A stretch of 64,000 nt of DNA from Gluconacetobacter asukensis (GCF_014174375.1 NZ_JABEQE010000014.1:45880-109879); one strand, 5' to 3'. Numbered from the stretch's first letter, positions 1-9,555 are shown. Numbers and translations: made by a program. The notes: generated by a model from the letters alone, not told the origin.

Positions 1-394
1 CGTCGCGATCATAGCGATATTCATAGAACGTACCGCCGGATTTTCCCTGTCCCCTGATGTCCTGGACAACGACGATGTAGCATTGCGACGCGAACCAGGC
101 GGGTGACTGGAAGCGCGAAGGCTGCACCTGCGCGGCCTCCTTGCCGTACTGGGTGCGCATCAGCAGGACGGGCACCTTCCCGGTGGTGGCCGGGGTGTAG
201 ACATCCGCGCGGAGAATGGTGCCGTCGCGCATCTTCGCCGGAACATTCGATGTCTTGGTGACGGCGCAGGCTCCGCTCCCCTCACTGGTCGGCCAGGGGC
301 CGGACGCGGCCAGGGAGGGGGTGACGAGGGAGGGGGTGGCGAGGGCGGTCGAGGCCATCATGGCGGCGAGGCCCAGGAAGGAAAATCGAGACAT
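1..394 (-). CDS. CocE/NonD family hydrolase (X-Pro dipeptidyl-peptidase S15-like), N-terminal part
   Basis: The frame is open from an ATG at 394 to the window edge, so only about 131 N-terminal residues are visible. They begin with a hydrophobic signal peptide (MSRFSFLGLAAMMAS, with a possible cleavage after ...SLA near residue 29). The start of the alpha/beta-hydrolase domain of the CocE/NonD and S15 peptidase families follows: a KMRDGTILRADVYTP strand, then PVLLMRTQYGK and VVVQDIRGQGKSGG. The catalytic Ser, Asp and His lie beyond the window. Known members hydrolyse esters, amides or X-Pro peptides, and this one is probably exported to the periplasm. It starts 26 bases after the upstream TonB receptor stop on the same strand, so the receptor and hydrolase are probably co-transcribed, as expected for uptake plus cleavage of one substrate. 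The substrate cannot be told. Confidence 0.8.
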   Translation of the reverse strand, partial: MSRFSFLGLAAMMASTALATPSLVTPSLAASGPWPTSEGSGACAVTKTSNVPAKMRDGTILRADVYTPATTGKVPVLLMRTQYGKEAAQVQPSRFQSPAWFASQCYIVVVQDIRGQGKSGGTFYEYRYDRD

Positions 395-420
395 GGTGCG
401 TCTTGAACCCTTGAATGAAA

Positions 421-2853
421 TCAGAAGCCGGTGCTGAGCGATGCGATGGCGGCCACGCCGCCGGCGCTGAGATAAAGCGGCGAGGAGCCGGCGATGGTGG
501 TGCCGCGAATGCCCTGCGTGGGTTGCGCGTTGGTGGAGATGCTCTGGAACCCGGACAGGTAGTTCTTGGCTCCGATATTGACGACGTTGAGCTGGAATTG
601 CGGATGCTCGGCAAACCACAGTTTGCGCATACGATAGCCGAGCGTGATGTTGGCGGTCTCGTAGCCGGGAATCTTCTCGTCGTTCATGATCGTGGAGTAT
701 TGGGAACTGACGTAATTGAACGCAAAGTTTCCGAAGACCGAACCATCGTCATACGAAATCCCGACGGCGGCCGAGAATTCGGGGCTCTGCACGGCGCGCT
801 TGCCGCGCGTGGGCAGCAGGTCGTTGCCCTTTATGATATTGTTATCCGTCGTCGCGTGCAGATACTGGGCGGAGACATAGGGGCTCCAGTGATGCCAGGG
901 GCGCAGGCCGATTTCGCCCTGTGCGCCGCGCGACGTCTTGCCACCCGCCTCGATCGGCGAGGGGAGGGGAATGCCGTTGATATATTGCGACGAGGTGATC
1001 TGGTTGTTGGTGATGTTGTAGTTGAACAGAGAGAGGGCGACGTTGACCGTCGAATAGTGGCGATAGCCGATTTCCTCGCCGATCGCATATTCACCCTTGA
1101 GCGACGATTGCTTCGAGGCCGGATTGGGGCTGGAGGTGGAGAAGACCTCGCCATAGACCTGAACGGAGGCGGGCGCGCGGTAGGAGGTCGTTCCGTCGAT
1201 ATAGATCTGGTCGTTGGGCGTGATCTGGTAGCTGGCGGAAACCTGGGGCAGGGGTTGGGAATAGCTGCCACCGACATTGTAGTGGGTGACGCCAGGGATC
1301 AGGTTGGTCGCCCAGCGGGTGATCATCAGATAGCGCAATCCGGCATCCAGCGTCAGTCGCCCTCCCAGAAGCTTCAGCTCGTCATCGATGAAGATCTCGT
1401 TCATCTGATGCTTGAAATTCATGTCGAGCGTTCTGTACTCGCGGCCGTCGGGAAGGGTGACCATGTATTTGCTGTATCGGTTGGCGATGCCGCCGTCATA
1501 ACCGACGGGCGCGTAGTAGATGGGCTCTTCCAGGGCGATATAGCTGTAGATATATCCGGCGCGGAAGGTATTGGTTCCGGCTTTCCACGTCAGGGCCGCG
1601 TTGAGGAACCCCGTCTTCTGCGGAACGGGGTTGATGCTGGAGGCGGTCATGACGCCATTGGTCTGGTAGGGCAGGTTCAGGTCGGGAATGGCCTGGTTCC
1701 CGAAATACGAGCCCTGGTTCTTTATATTTACACCTCCGAAATAGAACTCGGAATAGTTCATGTAGGCAGGTGTGATGTCCAGCGTCGTGGAGCGGCTCAG
1801 CTTCAGCTTGATCGGGGCGATCAGCACGGTCGACCGGCGCTGGTACTGCTGCAGGCCGATCCAGTTCGTATTCCCCGGGAAATATTCCTTCGTATAGTTG
1901 AAGGATGTCCCATATTGTTCCCACTGCGTCAGCGTCACGGGGCGGTAATTCCCCTGCTGCCAGTTGTCGTAGGAAAAGGTCAGGCCCGCACTGCTGCCTT
2001 CGCCCCAGTTCTTGATAAGTTTCGAATCGACATGATATTTCTTGAAGACGCCCGATCCGCGCCACTGGTCGTTGGTGGTGGAGGAGAAGGAGGCGAACGC
2101 CTTGACCCCGCTATGGCCGATCTCACCCGTGTCGTAGCGGATATATTCCCGCTGCAGGGATTTCGAGCCGAAGCTGAAATCGACCATGCCGCCCCGGTGA
2201 TCCTGCGGGCCGCGCAGGGCGACGGTCACCAGGCCGCCGACATCGTTATAGACCGGCGCGCCGATATCGGGCGCGCCCTGGGCGACCGTGACGGACTGGA
2301 TGTTGTCGGTATCCACCATCGCCTGTGTATAGGGCGTGTAGTTGATGCTGTCGTTCAGCGGAATCCCTTCATAGACGAAGCCGATTTCCGCCTGCTGCAG
2401 GCCCCGGATCGACATGGCGGTGTTCGATTGGCCCAGCGGGTCGGTGCTGGCGGAAATGACGCCCGGCAACGCGGAAATCATGGCGATCGCGTTGCCGGTC
2501 GGCGCCTGCTTGGCGATGAAATCGCGCGTCACCGTGCTCTGCGAGCGTGCCAGGGTCTGCCGCGCCATCAGGCCGCCGCCGGGCGTGGTGTTGGTCACGC
2601 CGTTGGCCGTGCGCATGCCGCCGATGACCGAGACGTCTTCGCCCCTGGCGGCCTGGATACCGGCGGGCGGCTTATGCGCGGCCGCCGGGGTTGTTGCCTT
2701 CGCCGGCGCGGCGGTGGCCGGCGTGGCGTGCCGTGAAACGGGATGAGGGGGTGCGTGCCTGGAATCGTACGGCACGCGGGCCTGCGCCGTGACGGAAATC
2801 AGGGTGGTCGAGACAAGGAGCAGGGCAAGGAGGGGGCTGGGCGAGCAGGACAA
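421..2853 (-). CDS. TonB-dependent outer-membrane receptor
   Basis: An 810-residue receptor. I place the start at a TTG at 2853 because a GAGGA ribosome-binding site lies 7 bases upstream (2861-2865) and the protein then opens with a clean signal peptide ending ...VTAQA. The open frame continues far upstream but without a credible leader. After the signal comes an Ala/Pro/His-rich linker, then a plug domain (NTTPGGGLMARQT, SALPGVISASTDPLGQ, SIRGL) and a long barrel ending in a terminal Phe. It resembles the receptor at 14855-17320 closely in plug and barrel, so the two are paralogues. It lies directly upstream of a secreted CocE-type hydrolase and is divergent from a LysR regulator, which probably controls it. 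The ligand is unknown. Confidence 0.92.
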   Translation of the reverse strand: MSCSPSPLLALLLVSTTLISVTAQARVPYDSRHAPPHPVSRHATPATAAPAKATTPAAAHKPPAGIQAARGEDVSVIGGMRTANGVTNTTPGGGLMARQTLARSQSTVTRDFIAKQAPTGNAIAMISALPGVISASTDPLGQSNTAMSIRGLQQAEIGFVYEGIPLNDSINYTPYTQAMVDTDNIQSVTVAQGAPDIGAPVYNDVGGLVTVALRGPQDHRGGMVDFSFGSKSLQREYIRYDTGEIGHSGVKAFASFSSTTNDQWRGSGVFKKYHVDSKLIKNWGEGSSAGLTFSYDNWQQGNYRPVTLTQWEQYGTSFNYTKEYFPGNTNWIGLQQYQRRSTVLIAPIKLKLSRSTTLDITPAYMNYSEFYFGGVNIKNQGSYFGNQAIPDLNLPYQTNGVMTASSINPVPQKTGFLNAALTWKAGTNTFRAGYIYSYIALEEPIYYAPVGYDGGIANRYSKYMVTLPDGREYRTLDMNFKHQMNEIFIDDELKLLGGRLTLDAGLRYLMITRWATNLIPGVTHYNVGGSYSQPLPQVSASYQITPNDQIYIDGTTSYRAPASVQVYGEVFSTSSPNPASKQSSLKGEYAIGEEIGYRHYSTVNVALSLFNYNITNNQITSSQYINGIPLPSPIEAGGKTSRGAQGEIGLRPWHHWSPYVSAQYLHATTDNNIIKGNDLLPTRGKRAVQSPEFSAAVGISYDDGSVFGNFAFNYVSSQYSTIMNDEKIPGYETANITLGYRMRKLWFAEHPQFQLNVVNIGAKNYLSGFQSISTNAQPTQGIRGTTIAGSSPLYLSAGGVAAIASLSTGF

Positions 2854-2961
2854 GGGAAGGTCCTCAGATTGGGCGGGTAGCCGGGAATTTTTCCTTCGCA
2901 CACTGTTTTGGTTTCGAAAGGGATCGTCAAATAACGAGTTTTCTGCTTTATTATAAATCTT
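2854..2961. promoter_or_regulatory. Divergent control region between TonB receptor and LysR regulator
   Basis: This 107-base gap between divergent starts is clearly richer in A and T than the flanking genes (for example around 2925-2960). It should hold both promoters and the LysR binding site. I do not see a clean palindromic LysR box, and no -35/-10 pair can be assigned with confidence. Confidence 0.5.
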
Positions 2962-3870
2962 ATGAATATCTCGCGGATAGACCTGAATCTGGCCCAGGTG
3001 TTCCTCGCCCTGTGGCATGAACGCAGTGTCAGTCGCGCGGCGGAGCGGCTGGCCCTGACCCAGCCGGCTGTCAGCGCGTCCCTGCGGCGCCTGCGCGCCC
3101 TGTGCGGTGACGAGCTGTTCGTCAGGACGCGCTACGGCATGCAGCCGACGTCCCGGGCGACGACGATGGCCTCGATCCTGGAGGAATGCGTCGATACGTT
3201 GCGCGGCGCCCTGGGGCAGCGGGGTGAGTTCAATCCGGCGTTTTCGTCGCGCAGCTTCGTGGTCGGCTGCGATGGCGGTCTGGATTATGCGCTTGGACCG
3301 CACCTGATGGCGAAAATCAGGGAGGTGGCGCCAAACGTGACGCTGACGGCCCGGGCCGTTCCGGCCGATACGATGAACCTGACGCTGGACCGCCGGGAAA
3401 TCGACCTTGCCGTCACGATCTATCCGTTGACGCGCCCTGATTGCGTCACGCTGTCCCTGGCATCGTACCGCATGGTGTGCGTGGGGGACCCGGAATTCGT
3501 CAATCTGCCCGAGACCCTGCGGCTCGAGGAACTCTGCGTGTGGGATCAGATCCTGATCGAAGGCGCGCGGCAGCATAGCGTGTTCGACCACGCCCTGCGC
3601 AATCTGGGATTCAGCCGGACCATCCGTACGGTGGTGCCGTCTTTCGGACATCTTCCGTTGTTTCTGCGAAAGGCGCGGACGGTGGCCGTGGTGCCCGAAT
3701 ATATAGCCCATGCGTTCCGCGAGATGACCGGGCTGTGTGTTGCCGGCCTGCCCGATATCGTGGGGCCGCGCGAGATCCGTCTGCTGTCCCCCGTCGCGAA
3801 CAGGAACGATGCCGGGCTGTGCTGGCTTCAGGGCCTGGTTCTGGACGCGCGCCATGTCTGGTCCGTCTGA
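2962..3870 (+). CDS. LysR-family transcriptional regulator
   Basis: 302 residues, typical of the family. The N-terminal winged helix-turn-helix is clear at about residues 5-65 (LNLAQVFLALWHERSVSRAAERLALTQPAVSASLRRLR). It is followed by the effector-binding domain with the usual two-lobe pattern from about residue 90. The opening ISRIDLNLAQVFLALWHERS resembles the NodD/NahR/LinR subgroup, which often senses aromatic compounds; that subgroup assignment is an inference. It is divergent from the TonB receptor at 421-2853 and is the obvious candidate to regulate the receptor-hydrolase pair. Confidence 0.93.
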   Translation: MNISRIDLNLAQVFLALWHERSVSRAAERLALTQPAVSASLRRLRALCGDELFVRTRYGMQPTSRATTMASILEECVDTLRGALGQRGEFNPAFSSRSFVVGCDGGLDYALGPHLMAKIREVAPNVTLTARAVPADTMNLTLDRREIDLAVTIYPLTRPDCVTLSLASYRMVCVGDPEFVNLPETLRLEELCVWDQILIEGARQHSVFDHALRNLGFSRTIRTVVPSFGHLPLFLRKARTVAVVPEYIAHAFREMTGLCVAGLPDIVGPREIRLLSPVANRNDAGLCWLQGLVLDARHVWSV

Positions 3871-3984
3871 AACGAAAAACCGGGCGGAACGTTCGAAACG
3901 ACATGATGACGGGTTGCTGGTCGCGGACGAAGGGGGGCGGTTTTCGCACGTGACGGGGGCATTGCGACCTGCAAGGATCGGGAA

Positions 3985-5400
3985 ATGACCGCCTATCCCG
4001 CCGATTTCCCGACCCTGAGCCGGGCCGCCGCTCTTTCCACCCGGCGCGAACGCCATGCCGGCGGCCGCGCCCTGCGGCATAGCCTGCCGCGCGGCGCCCA
4101 TGCCGACTGGACGCCGCCGCCCGGCCGCGCCGACCCGGTCGCGATCCTGGAACGGCAGGGGGCGGACCGGATCGCCGGCCTGCTGCCCATCCGCCATCAG
4201 CGCATGGCGGCCTCGCCCTTCGCCTTCCTGCGCGGCGCGGCGGCGGTGATGGCGGCGGACCTGGCGCAGACGGTCTGGACCGGCCCGCGCGTGCAGGGCT
4301 GCGGCGACTGCCACCTGGCCAATTTCGGCGCCTATGCCTCGCCCGAGGGCGCCCCTGTCTTCGACATCAACGATTTCGACGAAACCCTGCCCGCCCCCTT
4401 CGAATGGGACATCAAGCGCCTGGGGGCATCCCTGGTGCTGGCGGGGCAGGAGACCGGCCTGTCGGACAAGGCGGCGCGCGCGCTGGCCGTTCTGGCGGCA
4501 CAGGCCTACGCCACCGAGATGGCGCGCCTGGCCCCGCTGACGCCGCTGGAGATCTGGACCAACCGGATCGACCTCGCCGCCGCGATTGACGCGTTCGACG
4601 ACAAACGGGCGCGGCGGCGCGCGGGGATGCTGCTGGCCGAACGGATGGACAGCGCGCGCCGCCATTTCGGGCTGGTGGCCGACAATGGCGGCACGCCGTC
4701 ACTGCGCGAAAAGCCGCCGCTGGTGATGCGCCTGCCCGAGCATGACGAGATCGTGCGTGGCGCCTTCGCCCGCTATGTCGCCACCCAGCCGCCCGAGCGC
4801 GCCATCCTGCTGGCGCAGTACCGCCTGCGCGACGTGATCTTCAAGGTCGTGGGGGTGGGCAGCGTCGGCACGTTCTGCGCCATCGGCCTGTTCACCACCG
4901 CCGATGGCGACAGCCTGCTGCTGCAGATCAAGGAGGCACAGGATTCCGTGCTCGCGCCCTTCGCCGGGGTTTCGGCCTTCCGCAACCAGGGGCAGCGGGT
5001 GGTGGCCGGCCAGCGCATGATGCAGGCGGCGTCGGATGTCTTCCTGGGCTGGACCCACACGCAGGACGAGGCCGAGGATGCGCATTACGATCTCTCGGGC
5101 GCCGGCCGGCAATTCTATGTCCGCCGCCTCAAGGATTCCCGCCTGGCCGCCATCGGCACCGAAGTCGCGCAGGACGGGCTGGCCGATTACGCGCCACTCT
5201 GCGGCCGCACGCTGGCCCGCGCCCACGCCCGCACCGGCGATGTGGTGGCGCTGTCGGCCTATCTGGGCCGGGGCCGCGCCTTTGCCGATGCGATCGGCGG
5301 CTTCTCGCTGCTCTATGCCGCACAGACCCACCGCGACTGGGCGGCGTTCCGGGCAGCGATCGCCGCCGGGCGCCTGCCGGCGGGGAATGGAGGGGTCTGA
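3985..5400 (+). CDS. DUF2252 domain-containing protein
   Basis: 471 residues, full length for DUF2252. Recognisable family blocks include FAFLRGAAAVMAADL, QGCGDCHLANFGAYASPEG, FDINDFDETLPAPFEWDIKRL, GVGSVGTFCAIGL and LQIKEAQDSVL. These resemble a kinase-like fold (a GDCHLxNFG loop analogous to an HxDxxxxN catalytic loop, and FDxNDFD analogous to a DFG-type metal site), but no activity is established that I can cite. The start ATG at 3985 has AGGA eight bases upstream. The SulP transporter begins 3 bases after the stop, so the two are translationally coupled. The role is unknown. Confidence 0.88.
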   Translation: MTAYPADFPTLSRAAALSTRRERHAGGRALRHSLPRGAHADWTPPPGRADPVAILERQGADRIAGLLPIRHQRMAASPFAFLRGAAAVMAADLAQTVWTGPRVQGCGDCHLANFGAYASPEGAPVFDINDFDETLPAPFEWDIKRLGASLVLAGQETGLSDKAARALAVLAAQAYATEMARLAPLTPLEIWTNRIDLAAAIDAFDDKRARRRAGMLLAERMDSARRHFGLVADNGGTPSLREKPPLVMRLPEHDEIVRGAFARYVATQPPERAILLAQYRLRDVIFKVVGVGSVGTFCAIGLFTTADGDSLLLQIKEAQDSVLAPFAGVSAFRNQGQRVVAGQRMMQAASDVFLGWTHTQDEAEDAHYDLSGAGRQFYVRRLKDSRLAAIGTEVAQDGLADYAPLCGRTLARAHARTGDVVALSAYLGRGRAFADAIGGFSLLYAAQTHRDWAAFRAAIAAGRLPAGNGGV

Positions 5401-5403
5401 ATC

Positions 5404-7143
5404 ATGACGGCCGGAACCGGGCCGCAAGACGGGGCCGCGCCGCCTGGGGGCCTGCTGGCACGCCTGCGGGCGCAGGGGCCCAGGGCGGCGGCGGCCCTGC
5501 GCGCGCCTGGCGGGTGGCACGACGCGCTGGCCGGGCTGACGCTGGCCTCGATGAACATCCCGCAGGTCCTGGGCTATGCCGCCATTGCCGGCATGCCGGC
5601 GGTCACGGGCCTGTATACGGTGCTGCTGCCGCTGGTGGCCTTCGCCCTGCTGGGGTCGTCGCGGCATCTGGTGGTGGCGGCCGATTCCGCCACCGCCGCC
5701 ATCATCGCCAGCGGGCTGGCGGGCATGGCGGCGGCGGGCAGCCCGCGCTACGTGGCGCTGGTCGGCGCGGTGGCGTGGCTGGTGGCGTCGTTCCTGCTGG
5801 GCGCGCGGCTGTTCCGGCTGGGCTTCCTGGCCGATTTCTTCTCGCGCACCGTGCTGGTCGGCTTCCTCACCGGGGTCGGGGTGCAGGTCTGCATCGCCAT
5901 GTCGCGCGACATGCTGGGCGTGACGGCCCCGGCGCATAATCCGCTGGCGCAGCTGCTGCAGGTCGCGCGCGGGCTGCCGGGGGCCAGCTTCCTGTGCGCC
6001 GGGCTGTCGCTGCTGGTGGTGGCGCTGATCCTGGCGGGCGGCCGCCTGCTGCCGCGCGCGCCGATGGCGCTGGTCGCGGTGGTGGGCGCCATCGTGGCCA
6101 GCCGGGCGCTGGACCTGGCGGGGCACGGGGTAGCGGTCATCGGCCCGATCGCCGGCGGCCTGCCGTCGCTGCGCCCGCCGAACGTGACGTGGAACCAGAT
6201 GCTGGCCCTGCTGCCGGTCGCAGGCTCCTGCGTGGTGGTGATCATCGCGCAGAGCGCCGCCACCTCGCGCGCCTTCGCCCTGCGCTGCCACGAAGAGGTG
6301 GACGAGAACGCCGACATACTGGGCCTGTCCGCGGCCAACGCCGCCGCCGCGCTGACCGGGGCCTTCGTGGTCAATGGCAGCCCCACCCAGACGGCGATGG
6401 CGCTGCGGGCGGGCGCGCGCAGCCAGCGGGCGCAGCTTGTCTTCGCGCTGGCCACGCTGGTCGTGCTGCTGGTGCTGACCGGCCCGTTGCGCGACCTGCC
6501 GCGCTGCGTGCTGTCCGCCATCGTCTTCGCCGTCGCCGCGGGCATGATCGACTGGCGCGGCCTGCTGGCCATCCGCCGCGAGAGCCCCGGCGAATTCCAG
6601 CTGGCCCTGGCCACCGCCGCGGCCGTGGTGGGGGTGGGGGTGGAACAGGGCATCTTCCTGGCGATCGCGCTGTCGCTGTTCCGCCATGTCCGCCACAGCT
6701 ACCGCCCGCACAGCATGGTACTGCTGGTGGATGACGCCACCGGCATGCTGGAGCCGGTACCGGTCGGCCGGGGCATGCAGACCGAGCCCGGACTGATCAT
6801 CTATCGTTTCGGCGCCGACCTCTTCTATGCCAACTGCTCCCGTTTCGCGGACGATGCGCGGTTGCTGGCCGACAGTGCGCCGGCCCGGCTGCGCTGCCTG
6901 ATCGTCGATGCCAGCGCGATCACCGACCTCGATTTCTCGGCCGCCGGCACGCTGCGCGACCTGCTGGCGGAGCTGCGCGGGCGAGGCGTGCGCGTGCTGT
7001 TCGGCCGCGTTTCGCCCTATCTGCGCGCCGACATGGACCGGCACCGGATCACGGCGGTCGCCGGAGCGGACGCCTATTTCACCGCCCTGCATCCCGCGAT
7101 CCGCGCCGGCCGCGCCATCGTCCAGGCGGCCGGGGAGATTTGA
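5404..7143 (+). CDS. SulP-family anion transporter with STAS domain
   Basis: 579 residues. An N-terminal membrane domain has about a dozen hydrophobic segments and the family's opening motif (LASMNIPQVLGYAAIAGMPAVTGLYT, equivalent to the SulP signature). It is followed by a cytoplasmic STAS domain at about residues 445-565 (YRFGADLFYANCSRFADD, LRCLIVDASAITDLDFSAAGTL). SulP proteins carry sulfate, bicarbonate or dicarboxylates across the inner membrane; which anion is moved here cannot be read from the sequence. It is coupled to the DUF2252 gene 3 bases upstream. The start ATG at 5404 has a GGAGGGG site overlapping the end of the preceding gene. Confidence 0.92.
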   Translation: MTAGTGPQDGAAPPGGLLARLRAQGPRAAAALRAPGGWHDALAGLTLASMNIPQVLGYAAIAGMPAVTGLYTVLLPLVAFALLGSSRHLVVAADSATAAIIASGLAGMAAAGSPRYVALVGAVAWLVASFLLGARLFRLGFLADFFSRTVLVGFLTGVGVQVCIAMSRDMLGVTAPAHNPLAQLLQVARGLPGASFLCAGLSLLVVALILAGGRLLPRAPMALVAVVGAIVASRALDLAGHGVAVIGPIAGGLPSLRPPNVTWNQMLALLPVAGSCVVVIIAQSAATSRAFALRCHEEVDENADILGLSAANAAAALTGAFVVNGSPTQTAMALRAGARSQRAQLVFALATLVVLLVLTGPLRDLPRCVLSAIVFAVAAGMIDWRGLLAIRRESPGEFQLALATAAAVVGVGVEQGIFLAIALSLFRHVRHSYRPHSMVLLVDDATGMLEPVPVGRGMQTEPGLIIYRFGADLFYANCSRFADDARLLADSAPARLRCLIVDASAITDLDFSAAGTLRDLLAELRGRGVRVLFGRVSPYLRADMDRHRITAVAGADAYFTALHPAIRAGRAIVQAAGEI

Positions 7144-7238
7144 TTGTCCTCATGATCGAACATGGCTGTCACCCGGTTCCCGAGGCGGCCAAGGTCGGCT
7201 ATGAAAGTTAACGGGGGATGTACGGGGTTTGATGGCGC

Positions 7239-8540
7239 GTGGTGGACGATTTTCATGACGTCATGGCACTGGCGATCGAGGGGAGCGGGACCGGCATCTG
7301 GGACCGCGACGTCATCAGCGGTACAATCAGGTATTCAGCCGGCTGGGCCGAAATACTGGGTTATGCGCGCGACGAGATCTCGGCACGGGTAGAGGACAGC
7401 TACGGCCGCGTGCATCCCGACGACCTGGCCTATGTCCAGGCGACCATGCAGGATCATTTCGAGGGGCGCACATCGGTCTACGAGGTCGAGCACCGGCTGC
7501 GCTGCAAGGATGGCAGCTACAAATGGGTGCTGAGTCGCGGCATGGTCATCAGCCGCGATGAGCAGGGCCGGGCGCAGCGCATGGTCGGCACGACCGCCGA
7601 CATCACCTCCACCCATCTCATGGCCGAGCGGCTGCGGCAAACGACCAATCTGGTCGCCAACCTGACCAACAAGATCCCCGGGCTGATCTTCGAGTCCCGG
7701 CGCGCGCCCGACGGCGTGGCCCGCATGACCTATGTCAGTTCCGGCATCGGCGAGATCTTCGGGCTGACGGCCGAAGATGTGGCGATCAGCACCGCGGCCA
7801 TTCATGACCGTATCCATCCCGACGACCGGGCGATGTATCATGCGTCGCTGGATGCATCCCAACGCGATCTTGTGTCCTGGCAATGCATCTTTCGTGTCGA
7901 CCTGCCGGCGCGGGGACTCTGCTGGCGGCAGATCGATGCCCGGCCGGCCCGGCTGCCGGATGGCGACACGCTGTGGCACGGGCTGGTGACGGACGTGACC
8001 GAGCGCATGGAGATGGAGCAGCAGCTTCACGACCTGGCGCGGCTGGATCATCTGAGCGGCCTGGCAAACCGGCGGGCTTTCCTGGAACGGATGGAAAAGA
8101 CCTGGTCCGCCCTGATGCAGGAACGGCACGACCGGGTGGCGGTGATGATGATCGACGTCGATCATTTCAAATCGATCAACGACCGGTACGGCCACGCGGC
8201 GGGCGACGAGGTGATCCGCCATGTCGCCGCGATCATGTGTTCCGTCCTGCGGTCCAGCGACATGACCGGACGCATGGGGGGCGAGGAATTCGCCGTCTGC
8301 CTGCCCGGTCTCGGCCTGGAGGAAGCCGGTCGCATCGGCGACCGCCTGCGGGCCGAGATCGCGGAAACGCAGGCCTGGTTCGAGGACATTGCCATTTCGC
8401 TGACGGTCAGCATCGGCATTGCCCCGATGCTGCCCACCGACAGGAACGGCGAGCAGGTTCTGGCGCGGGCGGACAAGGCTTTGTACGCGGCCAAGCAGGC
8501 GGGCCGAAACCGGCTGGCCTTCGCCGAGAACACGGACTGA
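7239..8540 (+). CDS. PAS-domain diguanylate cyclase (GGDEF)
   Basis: 433 residues with no membrane segments, so probably cytosolic. Two PAS domains with PAC tails are visible. The first is at about residues 5-125 (GIWDRDVISG, YSAGWAEILGYARDEI, HPDDL, DGSYKWVLSRG). The second is at about 145-260 (ISTAAIHDRIHPDDR, GDTLWHGLVTDVTER). The C-terminal GGDEF domain starts at LDHLSGLANRRAF, and its active-site loop is GGEEF at residues 347-351, so cyclic-di-GMP synthesis is expected. No EAL domain is present. The start is a GTG at 7239, 95 bases after the SulP stop, so it may have its own promoter. The signal is unknown; PAS domains bind haem, flavin or small ligands in relatives. Confidence 0.93.
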   Translation: MVDDFHDVMALAIEGSGTGIWDRDVISGTIRYSAGWAEILGYARDEISARVEDSYGRVHPDDLAYVQATMQDHFEGRTSVYEVEHRLRCKDGSYKWVLSRGMVISRDEQGRAQRMVGTTADITSTHLMAERLRQTTNLVANLTNKIPGLIFESRRAPDGVARMTYVSSGIGEIFGLTAEDVAISTAAIHDRIHPDDRAMYHASLDASQRDLVSWQCIFRVDLPARGLCWRQIDARPARLPDGDTLWHGLVTDVTERMEMEQQLHDLARLDHLSGLANRRAFLERMEKTWSALMQERHDRVAVMMIDVDHFKSINDRYGHAAGDEVIRHVAAIMCSVLRSSDMTGRMGGEEFAVCLPGLGLEEAGRIGDRLRAEIAETQAWFEDIAISLTVSIGIAPMLPTDRNGEQVLARADKALYAAKQAGRNRLAFAENTD

Positions 8541-8583
8541 GCGGCGGCATGGGGCATGACAGGCGGCGTGCCGGGGGCGGGTC

Positions 8584-9540
8584 GTGACGGCCGGACTCGG
8601 GGCGGGGCTGGGATACGGCGTGGCGGCCGGTGCGTTCTGGGGGCTGGCGTTCCTGGCACCGGCGCTGGCAGGCGATTTCACGCCGGTGCAGATCTCGATC
8701 GGCCGTTATCTGGCCTATGGCGCGTTCTCGCTGCTGGCGCTGGCGCCGCGCTGGCCGACGGTGCGCGCGATGGTCGGAGCGCGGGAAATCCGGGCCCTGT
8801 TCGTGCTCGGCCTGCTGGGCAACATCCTCTATTACGTGCTGCTGTCCTATGCGGTGCGGCTGGGCGGGATCGCCGCCACCTCGCTGATCATCGGCCTGCT
8901 GCCGGCGGTGCTGACGCTGATCGGCAGCCGTGACGACGGCGCGGTGTCGCTGGGGCGGCTGGCGCCCTCGCTGCTGTTCAGCCTGGCGGCGATAGGCTGT
9001 ATCGGCTGGGGGGCGATCGGCGTGGCCGGCCAGGCGGCGCCCGGGGCGCCCCTGCTGGGCTGGCTGTGCGCCCTGGGCGCGATGCTGTCCTGGGCGGCCT
9101 ATGCCGTCAGCAACCAGCGCTGGCTGGCGCGGCTGGGCCACATCTCGGCACAGGACTGGAACCTGCTGACCGGGGCCGCCACCGGCATCCTGGCGGTGCT
9201 GGCCGCGGGGCCGGCCTTCCTGCTCGGGGTGCCGGGCACGGCCGGCGGATGGGACTGGGCGCGGTTCGTGGCCGTGGCGGCTGGCAGCGGCCTCCTGGTG
9301 TCGATCGTGGGCAATGCCTTCTGGAACCGCATGAGCCGCCTGCTGCCGCTGACGCTGGCGGGACAGATGATCCTGTTCGAAACCCTGTTCGCGCTCCTCT
9401 ACGGTTTCCTGTGGGACCAGCGCCTGCCGACCGCGATCGAAATTGCGGCGATGCTGCTGGTCTGCGCCAGCGTGCTATCCGGCATGGCCGTCCACCGCCC
9501 GGCCGCCGGAATCCCGGCCACCGCGCCCGAACCATCCTGA
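8584..9540 (+). CDS. EamA/DMT-family inner-membrane transporter
   Basis: 318 residues with ten hydrophobic segments arranged as two five-helix EamA repeats, the usual length for drug/metabolite transporters. The opening GYGVAAGAFWGLAFLAP and the later GALCAMLSWAAYAVSNQ-like segment are typical. Members export amino acids, metabolites or drugs; the substrate here is unknown. The start is a GTG at 8584 with a purine-rich stretch just upstream, 43 bases after the diguanylate cyclase stop. A strong palindrome lies just downstream, where transcription probably ends. Confidence 0.88.
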   Translation: MTAGLGAGLGYGVAAGAFWGLAFLAPALAGDFTPVQISIGRYLAYGAFSLLALAPRWPTVRAMVGAREIRALFVLGLLGNILYYVLLSYAVRLGGIAATSLIIGLLPAVLTLIGSRDDGAVSLGRLAPSLLFSLAAIGCIGWGAIGVAGQAAPGAPLLGWLCALGAMLSWAAYAVSNQRWLARLGHISAQDWNLLTGAATGILAVLAAGPAFLLGVPGTAGGWDWARFVAVAAGSGLLVSIVGNAFWNRMSRLLPLTLAGQMILFETLFALLYGFLWDQRLPTAIEIAAMLLVCASVLSGMAVHRPAAGIPATAPEPS

Positions 9541-9555
9541 TCTTCACAGGCTACT

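Noticed and set aside
415..2736. Very long open frame on the plus strand opposite the first TonB receptor
   Set aside because: Arg/Gly/Asp-rich composition with no domain; a shadow of the GC-rich receptor gene on the other strand.
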